Below, one piece after another: positions 1 through 5,887 of a stretch of 8,903 nt of DNA. A program made the translations under genes and the position numbers. The notes under the pieces are model-generated. The model did no database searches, was not told where the DNA came from, and was given only the letters and a program-made list of their open reading frames with translations. The first letter of the stretch is position 1. Every line of letters begins with the position of its first letter. Source of the DNA: Pseudomonadota bacterium (GTDB lineage: Bacteria > Pseudomonadota > Alphaproteobacteria > Reyranellales > Reyranellaceae); assembly GCA_023386865.1 (NCBI GenBank), contig JAEWIV010000030.1, forward strand, positions 1 through 8,903. Direction: 5' to 3'.

Positions 1-2
1 CG

Positions 3-89
3 CGCGCGAGACCGCCGGCGCCGTGCCCGGCCGCTCGCTCACCCCTGCGGGGCTCGCGGCCGGACACGACAGCGGCCGTGGAAGCATGA
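3..89 (+). CDS. Possible C-terminal end of an upstream gene (partial)
   Basis: A frame open from the window edge ends in TGA at 87-89 and so overlaps the ATG at 86 in an ATGA junction, as in tightly packed phage operons. The visible 28 residues end in SRPDTTAAVEA. The piece is too short and proline/arginine-rich to assign to a family, and in DNA this GC-rich an open frame of this length can occur by chance. Its main value is that the overlap supports the start chosen for the next gene. Confidence 0.25.
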   Translation, partial: RARPPAPCPAARSPLRGSRPDTTAAVEA

Positions 90-853
90 GCGCCGCCGCC
101 AGCGGCGGCGCGCTTGAGGCTCGGCAGGATCATGAGCAGTGGATCGAGATCAATCCCCGGCATCACGCGCTGGCGCGCTGCATCGATGCGGTGAATGAGC
201 GCGAGGGCGAGCCTGACGACGATGGCGCCGACCGAGCGGTGCTGGTGCTGGCCAACCACTGCCCTGCGGCGGCCGATGTCGTTGGTCGGCAGATCGAGGC
301 GCACTTGCTCGGCCTGCCGCAGTGGCGCGTTGTCACCGCCGATGATCTGCGCGGCATCACGGCCCATCAGCTCGGCACGGCTGGCGGCCTTGCCATGCAG
401 CTGGTCGCCCATCGGACGCAGCGGCGCGAGGACATCGGGCCGATGCTGCAGTACGTGGCGCGCGTCATGTCCGAAGAAGCATGGGATGACAATTGCGATC
501 TGGCGACGCGCGTCAGCCGCGTTCTGGCGCGGCTCGATGCGCCGATGCGCAACGGCCACGATCAGCAGCAGGAGGAACCGATGGGCGACGGCTTGATCGA
601 ATTGCGCAAGCGCTTCGGCGACGTGCAGGTCCAGCAGTGGCGCAAGATGTGTCGTGGCAGCGTGACGCCGAGCGACATCGACGCGTGGGTCATCGACAGC
701 GTCGAGCATATGCGGCGGCATGTCCATGACCCGACCGCGAGCGATGCCTACAAGATCACGCTGGTGGTGTCGGTGAAGCTGGAGCCGTTCATCGATGGCC
801 GGCTTAGCGCGGATGGCCGGCGGCTGAAGGCGATGATCCAAGGCGGCGCCTGA
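86..853 (+). CDS. Hypothetical protein, 255 aa, probable phage gene
   Basis: I do not recognise this protein. The frame is open back to a GTG at 23. I chose ATG 86 because it overlaps a possible upstream stop (ATGA), whereas the first 21 residues from GTG 23 look like low-complexity GC-rich filler. The protein is soluble, with no signal peptide or membrane segment. From residue 16 it has an acidic, helical-looking region (DHEQWIEINPRHH, then DADDLRGITAHQL-like segments). A Gln/Glu-rich linker (QQQEEP) lies near residue 160. A second compact part follows, with LIELRKRFGDVQVQQWRKM and a basic, hydrophobic C-terminus. The linker codons form GGAGGA six bases before an in-frame ATG at 581, so the last 90 residues could also be made separately. 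It lies upstream of the capsid gene on the same strand, but nothing ties it to a known structural role. Confidence 0.6.
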   Translation: MSAAASGGALEARQDHEQWIEINPRHHALARCIDAVNEREGEPDDDGADRAVLVLANHCPAAADVVGRQIEAHLLGLPQWRVVTADDLRGITAHQLGTAGGLAMQLVAHRTQRREDIGPMLQYVARVMSEEAWDDNCDLATRVSRVLARLDAPMRNGHDQQQEEPMGDGLIELRKRFGDVQVQQWRKMCRGSVTPSDIDAWVIDSVEHMRRHVHDPTASDAYKITLVVSVKLEPFIDGRLSADGRRLKAMIQGGA

Positions 854-1024
854 GGATGCTGGGCGCGGCCGGCAATGAGCAGCGCGATGCCACGCCGATC
901 CACACCAACCGGCCGGTCGCCTGATCGACCGGCGGCCCTACAGCGCGACCCTCCCCCCATGCACGAACCCCGGACGCACATGCGGCCATTCCGGGCGCGG
1001 TCGAGGGCCGGATTTTGGTAGACG

Positions 1025-1180
1025 ATGCGCCCCCTCCCCATGCCGGGGCGCCGCCCCCGCTGGCCGATGTTTCACGTGGAACTGTGGATAAGGCGTGCGG
1101 GCAACCTGATCGCCACGAGCGCACCGGCCGATGGCGCGCAGGATCGCCGCTGGATGCCTAAAAAATCAAGCTGGGCGTGA
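1025..1180 (+). CDS. Possible small phage protein, 51 aa
   Basis: The ATG at 1025 opens a 51-codon frame ending in TGA at 1178-1180, which overlaps the ATG at 1180 in a TGATG junction. The product begins MRPLPMPGRRPRW, contains FHVELWIRRAGNLIA in the middle and ends DRRWMPKKSSWA. It is basic and has four tryptophans, and it matches no family I know. There is no clear Shine-Dalgarno sequence in front of it. Support comes only from the overlap and an amino acid content that looks less like filler than the alternatives; chance is a real possibility. Confidence 0.3.
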   Translation: MRPLPMPGRRPRWPMFHVELWIRRAGNLIATSAPADGAQDRRWMPKKSSWA

Positions 1181-1424
1181 TGGCGCCGCAGCAGGCAGCT
1201 GGGGGGGGGGCCGGCCGGCGAGATCGAGTCCAGCGGCCAGAAAAGCGGGGCTGCTGATCGATTGCTGGTGACGCGTGGGCAAGCTGGGGTCTAGATGCAG
1301 CCGCACCATCGCATCGACGAGGCCCAACGCATGCCCCTCGACGAACGCTGCACGCCGCGACGATCCTGCGCTGCTGCGCGATCTGCGACAGACGACTGTC
1401 GAACGACTCGACCAACCGCGATGA
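1180..1424 (+). pseudogene. Possibly decayed or frameshifted small gene around a G10 tract
   Basis: Read literally, ATG 1180 gives MAPQQAAGGG and then soon a stop. If the ten-G run at 1201-1210 had nine Gs, the frame would continue with a protein-like stretch (GPAGEIESSGQKSGAADRLL) to TAG 1292-1294. That is followed directly by MQPHHRIDEAQRMPLDE in the same phase. A shift near 1345-1355 would then lead into RRDDPALLRDLRQTTVERL and a TGA at 1422-1424, overlapping the ATG at 1421. This suggests one former gene with up to three lesions, or two tiny genes. It could equally be chance open frames in GC-rich DNA or a miscounted homopolymer. Confidence 0.3.
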
Positions 1425-1819
1425 CGACCGCACGCCAGCGCCAACTGAAGCGCCTGAGGCTCGGCGAGCAGGGACGCCTGCGTGGGCTGCAGCGGCGGGT
1501 GGCCGAGACGAGCCCCCGGCACCGTGCTGCGTTGGCGGCGCTGCAGGAGGGTGTTGCCGACGCAACGAAGCGCCTGGCCGAGATCGAGGCCGAGCTGGCC
1601 GGCGGCGAGGTCGAGGCGGTCGAGGTGGTCACGGTGGTCGCGGCCGGCGGCGACGGCGACGCCGACGAGGCACGCGTGGTGCTGCGCACCCGCCTCCAGC
1701 ATCTGCTCGGATCACTGCAACGCCATGCGCCGCCCTCGTGCGCCGACGCGGCGCGCCGCCTCGAGCACGGCATCAACGCCGAACTGCGCCGGCTCGACCG
1801 GGCGACCAACGGGCGCTGA
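1421..1819 (+). CDS. Hypothetical coiled-coil-like protein, 132 aa
   Basis: Function unknown. The frame is open back to an ATG at 1295, but codons between about 1350 and 1420 lose the strong third-position GC preference. ATG 1421 overlaps a TGA in another frame (ATGA), so I prefer that start; neither has a strong ribosome binding site. The product starts MTTARQRQLKRLRLGEQ. It then forms a charged heptad-like helix (RHRAALAALQEGVADATKRL and AEIEAELAG), a flexible Val/Gly/Asp-rich middle, and a second helical region (RVVLRTRLQHLLGSLQRH, then RRLEHGINAELRRL). There is no signal peptide or membrane segment. Helical proteins like this just upstream of a capsid gene can be scaffolds or head accessory proteins, but there is no direct evidence for that here. 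Confidence 0.55.
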   Translation: MTTARQRQLKRLRLGEQGRLRGLQRRVAETSPRHRAALAALQEGVADATKRLAEIEAELAGGEVEAVEVVTVVAAGGDGDADEARVVLRTRLQHLLGSLQRHAPPSCADAARRLEHGINAELRRLDRATNGR

Positions 1820-2073
1820 GCGAGCGCGATGCACTGACGATCTTGCGTTTCAGATCGCAGCGAGAGTACGATCCGCGCAACGCCGGACCTCGACGCGGGC
1901 ATTTGCTCATCGTGGACCTTGGCGGGCAGCCACTCCGATAGCCAGGGCAGCGAAGCCTGCCCCCGCCGTGATGCTGCCGACCACGCCGCGCCATCGGGCG
2001 CACGTCCACCCTCACCCAACGCTGCCAACTCTTGACTCTGCGCGACAAGCGCGCGTCCGGCGTGGAGGCATCC
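1820..2073 (+). other. Gap before the capsid gene, with possible ORF remnant
   Basis: A frame entered from inside the previous gene (GTG 1738) runs to TAG 1939-1941 and encodes protein-like text after 1813 (LSERDALTILRFRSQREYD, then GHLLIVDLGGQPLR). The only start codons available are inside the upstream gene or an isolated TTG, so this is either a remnant or chance. A TTGACT at 2032-2037 resembles a -35 box, but no matching -10 follows. GCGCG/CGCGC around 2041-2056 can form a small hairpin just before the capsid ribosome binding site. Confidence 0.3.
2064..2068 (+). promoter_or_regulatory. Ribosome binding site of the capsid gene
   Basis: GGAGG lies five bases before ATG 2074. The same frame is open to a TTG at 2032 that has no comparable site, so this motif fixes the capsid start at 2074. 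Confidence 0.8.
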
Positions 2074-3489
2074 ATGAAAACGAACCGGCAGATCGTCGAT
2101 CTGCAGCGCCAGCGCACTGTCGTGCTCGACCGCATGACGGCGCTGAACGAGCAGGCCCGGGCCGGCGAGCGTGCGCTCACGGCTGACGAGCAGCGGCGAT
2201 GGGAGGCCGATGAAGCCGAGGTGCACAGCATCGAGCGGCAACTCGGCCTGCTGCACGCTACCGAACAACAGGAGGCGCGCATGGCGCGACCAATCGACAG
2301 CCCGCTTTCGTTTCAACAACAGCTTGCCATGCCGCAACACAGCGGCGGCAAACCGGCGTTCAAAGGCCAGGCGTTCACGCGCTTCGTCGGCGCGCTGGCG
2401 CTGTCGAAGGGCAACCTTCCAATGGCGCACGAAATCGCGGCGACGCGCTGGGGCGATGACATGCCCGAGATCGCGAACGTGCTGCGGACCGCCACAAAGT
2501 TGGGCAGCACCAGCGACCCGTCGTTTTGGCTGCAGCGCGCGCCGGTCGCGATCGGCACGACAGTCGATCCAGCGTGGGCCAAGCCGCTGGTCGTCTACCA
2601 GCAGATGATCGCCGAGTTCATCGAGCTGCTGCGGCCCGAGACGATCCTCGGCCGGATGACCGGCGTGCGGCGTGTGCCGTTCAACGTAAAAATTCCGCGC
2701 CAGACGGCGGGCGCCACGGCGAATTGGGTCGGCGAGGGATCGTCGAAGCCGATCAGCCGCCTGTCGTTCGATGATGTGACGATGCCGTGGGCCAAGGTCG
2801 CGGTGATCGTCGTCATCACGACGGAGCTTGCGAGGTTCAGCACGCCGAGTGCTGAGCAGCTGGTGCGCGATGATTTGATCGCTGCTGTCGCGCAATTCCT
2901 CGACCAGCAGCTGATCGACCCGACCGTCGCGCCCATCGCGGGCTTGAAGCCGGGCAGCATCACGAACGGCGCGCCAACGATCCCGTCGGGCGGCTCCAGC
3001 GTGAGCGCGATCACCGGCGATCTCTCCGCTGCGTTGCTCGCGCTCTCGACCGCGCTGGCAGGGCAACTCCGCTCGCCGTGCTGGGTCATGTCGCTGCAGG
3101 CGGCGATGTACCTTGCCACCCTGCGCACGGCGCAGGACATCTTCGCGTTTCCGCAAATGCTCAATGCCGCCCAGGGCGCGAACACGAACGGCTTGTCGTT
3201 GATGGGCGTGCCGGTCGTCGTGTCGGCCAACGTCGCCGTCACGGGCGGCAAGTCGTCAATCATTCTGCTGGAACAATCGCAGATCATGATCGCCGACGAT
3301 GGCGAGACGACCATCGACGCGTCGAGCGAGGCGTCGCTGCAGGCAGACAGCGCGCCGGCCACGCCGCCGACGAACCTGATCAGCCTGTGGCAGCAAAATT
3401 TGCTCGGCATTAAAGCTGAGCGGTACATCTACTGGATGCTGCGCCGCGTCGGTGCCGTGCAGGTCATCACCGGCTTCCCCGGCCCGTAG
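2074..3489 (+). CDS. HK97-fold phage major capsid protein, 471 aa
   Basis: This is the main head-shell protein of a tailed phage or phage satellite. Residues 1-70 are a charged, Gln/Glu/Arg-rich coiled coil (MKTNRQIVDLQRQRTVVLDR onward) of the kind that acts as the internal scaffolding or delta domain in this family. A linker follows, then the HK97 shell core from about residue 95. The family signature is at 218-228 (WVGEGSSKPIS), followed by FDDVTMPWAKVAVIVVITTEL, the usual strand leading into the E-loop/P-domain region. The C-terminal part (LMGVPVVVSANV at 376-387, GIKAERYIYWMLRR at 445-458) matches the usual end of the fold. Length fits a precursor with its scaffold still attached. Such precursors are normally cut by a prohead protease encoded just upstream, but none is recognisable in the preceding 2 kb. 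The lack of portal and terminase beside it suggests a rearranged prophage, or that these genes lie left of the window. Confidence 0.93.
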   Translation: MKTNRQIVDLQRQRTVVLDRMTALNEQARAGERALTADEQRRWEADEAEVHSIERQLGLLHATEQQEARMARPIDSPLSFQQQLAMPQHSGGKPAFKGQAFTRFVGALALSKGNLPMAHEIAATRWGDDMPEIANVLRTATKLGSTSDPSFWLQRAPVAIGTTVDPAWAKPLVVYQQMIAEFIELLRPETILGRMTGVRRVPFNVKIPRQTAGATANWVGEGSSKPISRLSFDDVTMPWAKVAVIVVITTELARFSTPSAEQLVRDDLIAAVAQFLDQQLIDPTVAPIAGLKPGSITNGAPTIPSGGSSVSAITGDLSAALLALSTALAGQLRSPCWVMSLQAAMYLATLRTAQDIFAFPQMLNAAQGANTNGLSLMGVPVVVSANVAVTGGKSSIILLEQSQIMIADDGETTIDASSEASLQADSAPATPPTNLISLWQQNLLGIKAERYIYWMLRRVGAVQVITGFPGP

Positions 3490-3501
3490 CACAAATCCCC
3501 C

Positions 3502-3575
3502 GCCGCCGCCTGTTTGGGTGATGGAGCGGCGGCACAGCGGGCGGTGGTGGTGGCGTGCGTCCCACCATCGCCCGC
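3502..3575 (+). terminator. Two GC-rich hairpins downstream of the capsid gene
   Basis: First hairpin: GCCGCCG (3502-3508) pairs with CGGCGGC (3527-3533) over an 18-base loop. Second: a 14-bp stem of 3537-3550 with 3562-3575, loop 11, with a single G-T wobble at 3543/3569. Neither is followed by a T-run, so they are not textbook intrinsic terminators. They could attenuate transcription after the highly expressed capsid gene, protect the 3' end of its mRNA, or be an operator-like palindrome. Confidence 0.4.
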
Positions 3576-3600
3576 CCCGTCAAATAGAACGCGGTGTACC

Positions 3601-3834
3601 ATGGTCATGAACGAGCAGCAGCGCTTGAAGGCCGGCACCGCGTTCATCTCACACGCCGTCGATCTATGGCCAGCGGGCTGCGCCGAGGCGACGCCCGAGT
3701 GGATTAGGTCGAACGTCGAGACCATCATCAGCGTGCTGGAGCAGGCGCTGCGGCACGACGGCAACGATGCGTGCCGCCTGCCGCGTCGGCTGCACTGGCT
3801 GCTATGGCTGCTCGACGATCTCGAATGTAGGTAG
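3601..3834 (+). CDS. Hypothetical small protein, 77 aa
   Basis: Not recognised. ATG 3601 (MVMNEQQRLKAGTAF) or the in-frame ATG 3607 is the likely start. The frame is open further upstream to 3514, but that part crosses the GC-rich hairpins and reads as filler. The product is soluble and helical, with a Trp-rich C-terminal half (TPEWIRSNVETIISVLEQAL, then RLHWLLWLLDDLECR). There is no signal peptide. It is the last plus-strand gene and converges on the minus-strand peptidase gene with only about 35 bases between the two stops. Its position after the capsid gene would suit a head-completion or accessory protein, but nothing in the sequence shows this. Confidence 0.6.
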   Translation: MVMNEQQRLKAGTAFISHAVDLWPAGCAEATPEWIRSNVETIISVLEQALRHDGNDACRLPRRLHWLLWLLDDLECR

Positions 3835-3869
3835 CCCTGCCGCGCCGCCTTACGACGATCTGAAAGCAT

Positions 3870-4316
3870 TCATTCAACGTCTCCGTCGGCCTGTACGACG
3901 CACGCCTTGACGGCATCGAACTCGATCTCACCCGCCTCAATCAGTCGCTCGACGACCAGCCTCACGGCGGCCTTGTTTGAGGGCAGACGCATCATCTCGA
4001 CGGCGCGCGACTTCCAATCGTCGAGCGAGCCGAGGTCCCACTGCATCAGTAGCCAGTTGGCGTCGTTAAAGTCGGTGTTGCAGCCCTTGGCGGGCACGCC
4101 GGCAGCGATGCACGCGGCGTAGCCTCCAAGAATGAACAACACTCGATCCGCCGCCTCCTGCGGCGAGGCCACTTGCGAAGCCTCCGGGCCTCGCACGAAA
4201 CCAGCGATGCCTTCTTGGTCGTCCCGCACAATAGACACGGATGAAAGTTTGGGCCCGCAACGGCATGCCATTACGGCGTGGCCAGCCTCGTGTATCGCCG
4301 TCTGCTGCTCGGTCAT
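3870..4316 (-). CDS. Stand-alone M41 (FtsH-type) zinc peptidase-like protein, 148 aa
   Basis: The peptidase half of FtsH without its AAA ATPase or membrane anchor. HEAGH at residues 9-13 supplies two zinc-ligand histidines and the catalytic glutamate. FILGGYAACIAAG (61-73) corresponds to the GG-x-AA helix of M41 enzymes. Asp82 in NTDFNDANWLL sits about 70 residues later, four residues before Ala86, matching the spacing of FtsH's third zinc ligand. FtsH needs its ATPase to unfold substrates, so this form would have to act on small or unfolded proteins or borrow a partner. The start at 4316 gives only six residues before the zinc motif and has no clear ribosome binding site, but it lies 11 bases after the DUF3800 stop. 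Translational coupling in one operon is therefore likely. The zinc motif is clear; the biological role is unknown. Confidence 0.8.
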   Translation of the reverse strand: MTEQQTAIHEAGHAVMACRCGPKLSSVSIVRDDQEGIAGFVRGPEASQVASPQEAADRVLFILGGYAACIAAGVPAKGCNTDFNDANWLLMQWDLGSLDDWKSRAVEMMRLPSNKAAVRLVVERLIEAGEIEFDAVKACVVQADGDVE

Positions 4317-4327
4317 CGACGCAGCGA

Positions 4328-5344
4328 TCAGCCGCGCCCTGGCGGATAGGCAGCAAAGCCCAGCCAGCGCTTCACGGCATCCAGCATTTCCCGCTCGCTC
4401 ATGCTTTTGGCGCTTTCATGCGGGGCTCGTACTCTGAATTGATCGGGCCCCTCGACCGTGATGTCGAGCGCGCCATGCGCTGCCTTTGAAATCGCGATAC
4501 CAGTGGGGTCACTCTTGATGGCATCAGGAAACTTTGGATTTCCGGGCTGCCACCCCGGCTGCCACTCGATCCAATCCCTTATCTTCTCGTAGAGTTCTTG
4601 CGCCTTCTTTTCAACCTCGCCTTGGTTCATCTGCTCGTCCTCCTGGCTTAGGTTAAGCGTGGCCGAAGAAATGTCGATCAAACTCGACCAGATCGGATTT
4701 GCGTGAAAGACCGCCCTGAAGTCTTTGCGCCACCCCGCGTTCCCTCTTGCCCTGTGCCACGCTTGACGACCCGCAGCCTGCGCGATGAAGTCCGCAACCT
4801 CCAGCCCCTCCAAGGCTGACTTCGGCACCAAACCGTGGTGGACCTTCATGGACTTGCCGTTCACGGTGAAAAATGAAGGTCCGAAATAGCGCTCGACTAG
4901 TGGGTCGCCGCGCTCCGAGGCCTCATGTAGTAATGCGACCTCTGTGGGCGTTGGCTGCATGCGCGACGCCAACTCTTCCCATCGTTTGCGAAGTGCGCCG
5001 GGAAGCACGTCGTAGGGCCTAAGACCACCCCCCAAGAGTGCCTTCGACGTTACAGTCGCACCAAACCGACCGAACTTTTGACGCTCAAAGAAGTTTCCCA
5101 GCGCTTGAAGCTGCGTGCTGCTTGGCTTTCTCAGATCTGCCGCATGTAGAGGGACGTAGGCGCCTCCAAAGTGCTCCGCTTTGAGCGCGCGCCACGGTCG
5201 GGATATCTGATCTTCGGCAGCGCCAGCCGGTATAACGCAGCCGCCAAATCCGAACACCGGGTAATTCGGATCAGAAAGTTCTTCGTGCCCTGTCTCGTCC
5301 ACGAAGAACATTAGGCACCGCGCATCAACAACCAACTCAGTCAC
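4328..5344 (-). CDS. DUF3800 family protein with extra C-terminal domain, 338 aa
   Basis: DUF3800 proteins are thought to have an RNase H-like fold and are common in mobile elements and defence-related loci; their activity is mostly uncharacterised. The family's N-terminal acidic motif is at 13-19 (FFVDETG, Asp16/Glu17), followed by the hydrophobic strand YPVFGFGGCVI. PLHAADLR (65-72) and the late acidic motif LEGLEVADFIAQAAGR (178-193, Asp185) also fit. Residues about 239-338 form an added domain not usual in the family: a charged helix (NQGEVEKKAQELYEKIRDWI), a WQPGWQPGNPKFPDAI repeat-like turn, then a small alpha/beta-looking end. I chose GTG 5344 because AAGGA lies nine bases upstream. 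The frame is open to a GTG at 5530 that overlaps the previous stop (GTGA), but the extra 62 residues look unlike protein. ATG 5311 is a second alternative. It is followed by the peptidase gene 11 bases later. Confidence 0.8.
   Translation of the reverse strand: MTELVVDARCLMFFVDETGHEELSDPNYPVFGFGGCVIPAGAAEDQISRPWRALKAEHFGGAYVPLHAADLRKPSSTQLQALGNFFERQKFGRFGATVTSKALLGGGLRPYDVLPGALRKRWEELASRMQPTPTEVALLHEASERGDPLVERYFGPSFFTVNGKSMKVHHGLVPKSALEGLEVADFIAQAAGRQAWHRARGNAGWRKDFRAVFHANPIWSSLIDISSATLNLSQEDEQMNQGEVEKKAQELYEKIRDWIEWQPGWQPGNPKFPDAIKSDPTGIAISKAAHGALDITVEGPDQFRVRAPHESAKSMSEREMLDAVKRWLGFAAYPPGRG
4639..4644 (-). promoter_or_regulatory. Strong internal Shine-Dalgarno within the DUF3800 gene
   Basis: On the minus strand AGGAGG lies eight bases before an in-frame ATG (4628-4630, residue 239). 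Translation from there would yield the C-terminal domain alone as a 100-residue protein (4328-4630). The motif comes from the codons for Ser-Gln-Glu-Asp-Glu-Gln, so it may be coincidental, but it falls at the apparent domain boundary. Confidence 0.45.
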
Positions 5345-5526
5345 TGCAGCTTTTCCTTTCGTCAGCCTGGCGGAACACAGTGTGCCAGCAGTGCAGCGCA
5401 ACACGATGCAGAGGCGACGGCCGGATGGCACAGGCCGTACCGTCAACGCATGCTGAGCAAGGGCGAGGACATATTTGCGATGAAGCGGCGGCGGATGCCC
5501 TACGTCGCCAAGATCCAGCGCGAGGA
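5345..5526 (-). other. 182-base gap between exported-protein gene and DUF3800 gene
   Basis: If DUF3800 starts at 5344, this stretch is non-coding. On the minus strand it holds a TTGACG (around 5443-5448) like a -35 box, but no good -10 at 16-18 bases. It could carry a separate promoter, or be leader RNA within one operon. A plus-strand frame here reads MLSKGEDIFAMKRRRMPYVA, which is protein-like but continues antisense into the neighbouring gene. Confidence 0.3.
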
Positions 5527-5871
5527 TCACTTCATCGCGTCAAGTAGCTCCTTACTAAGCTCGATCGAGATAAGACAGTCGGCCGCTTTCGAAGGCCCTT
5601 GGGAGCATGACAGACCCTTGCCAGGCCACCTGACCGTTCCGCCGTTTGCGAGCGGCCTCTCGTTTGCGCGGCCCCGCATCTCGCTAAAGAGCGCCGCCGC
5701 AGCTAGTCCCTCGCAGTACCAAAAGTAGAGGTTGTCCTCCTTGTAGTCTCCGACGAGTACGGGCCTACCTTGGCGCATGCAGTCCACCAAGGCTTTGCTG
5801 AGCATGTTCTGTGCATTAGCGGACCCGCAAGGCAGCAACCCAGCAAGAACAGCGAGCATCAGTTTAGCCAT
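5527..5871 (-). CDS. Small exported protein with four cysteines, 114 aa
   Basis: Family not recognised. The N-terminus is a clear Sec signal peptide: MAK, a hydrophobic core LMLAVLAGLLP, and a probable cleavage site after Ala20 (SANA-Q). Cys15 lies in the hydrophobic part but in a poor lipobox (LLPC), so a periplasmic protein is likelier than a lipoprotein. The mature part of about 94 residues has Cys31, Cys53, Cys89 and Cys99, enough for two disulfides, and an aromatic stretch DNLYFWYCEG. AGGAG lies about six bases before ATG 5871. The gene begins 16 bases after the stop of the nuclease-fusion gene, so the two are almost surely co-transcribed. An exported protein inside a phage accessory cassette could be a surface-exclusion or envelope-acting factor, but that is speculation. 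Confidence 0.72.
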   Translation of the reverse strand: MAKLMLAVLAGLLPCGSANAQNMLSKALVDCMRQGRPVLVGDYKEDNLYFWYCEGLAAAALFSEMRGRANERPLANGGTVRWPGKGLSCSQGPSKAADCLISIELSKELLDAMK

Positions 5872-5887
5872 CGATTGCTCCTAGTCC

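Larger units (their letters stand above)
854..1424 (+). other. Zone without a firmly supported gene between two phage ORFs
   Basis: Roughly 570 bases with only short frames. A 22-codon frame starts at 856, just after the previous stop, and has no convincing ribosome binding site. A 20-codon frame starts near 959. Two better candidates, at 1025-1180 and 1180-1424, are listed separately. A run of ten Gs lies at 1201-1210. Long minus-strand open frames also cross this part, but their products are arginine/alanine-rich low-complexity strings typical of antisense frames in GC-rich DNA. Confidence 0.4.

Noticed and set aside
147..155. A search for HEPN-type R-x4-6-H in the DUF5677-like domain (residues 147-155 of the fusion protein encoded at 5888-7081)
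   Set aside because: Arg147 and His155 are separated by seven residues, which does not fit the HEPN RNase motif, so no RNase claim is made.
1291..3156. A 621-codon open frame on the minus strand, opposite the capsid gene
   Set aside because: Its product is an arginine/alanine/histidine-rich low-complexity string with no recognisable domain, and it lies antisense to a clear capsid gene in GC-rich DNA, where such frames arise by chance.
2595..3428. A 277-codon minus-strand frame inside the capsid gene
   Set aside because: It is an exact antisense shadow of the capsid coding frame, with no ribosome binding site or family features.
5345..5530. Extending the DUF3800 gene to GTG 5530, which overlaps the previous stop as GTGA
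   Set aside because: There is no Shine-Dalgarno sequence there, the added 62 residues do not look like protein, and DUF3800 proteins normally begin close to the Asp-Glu motif. GTG 5344 has a good ribosome binding site.
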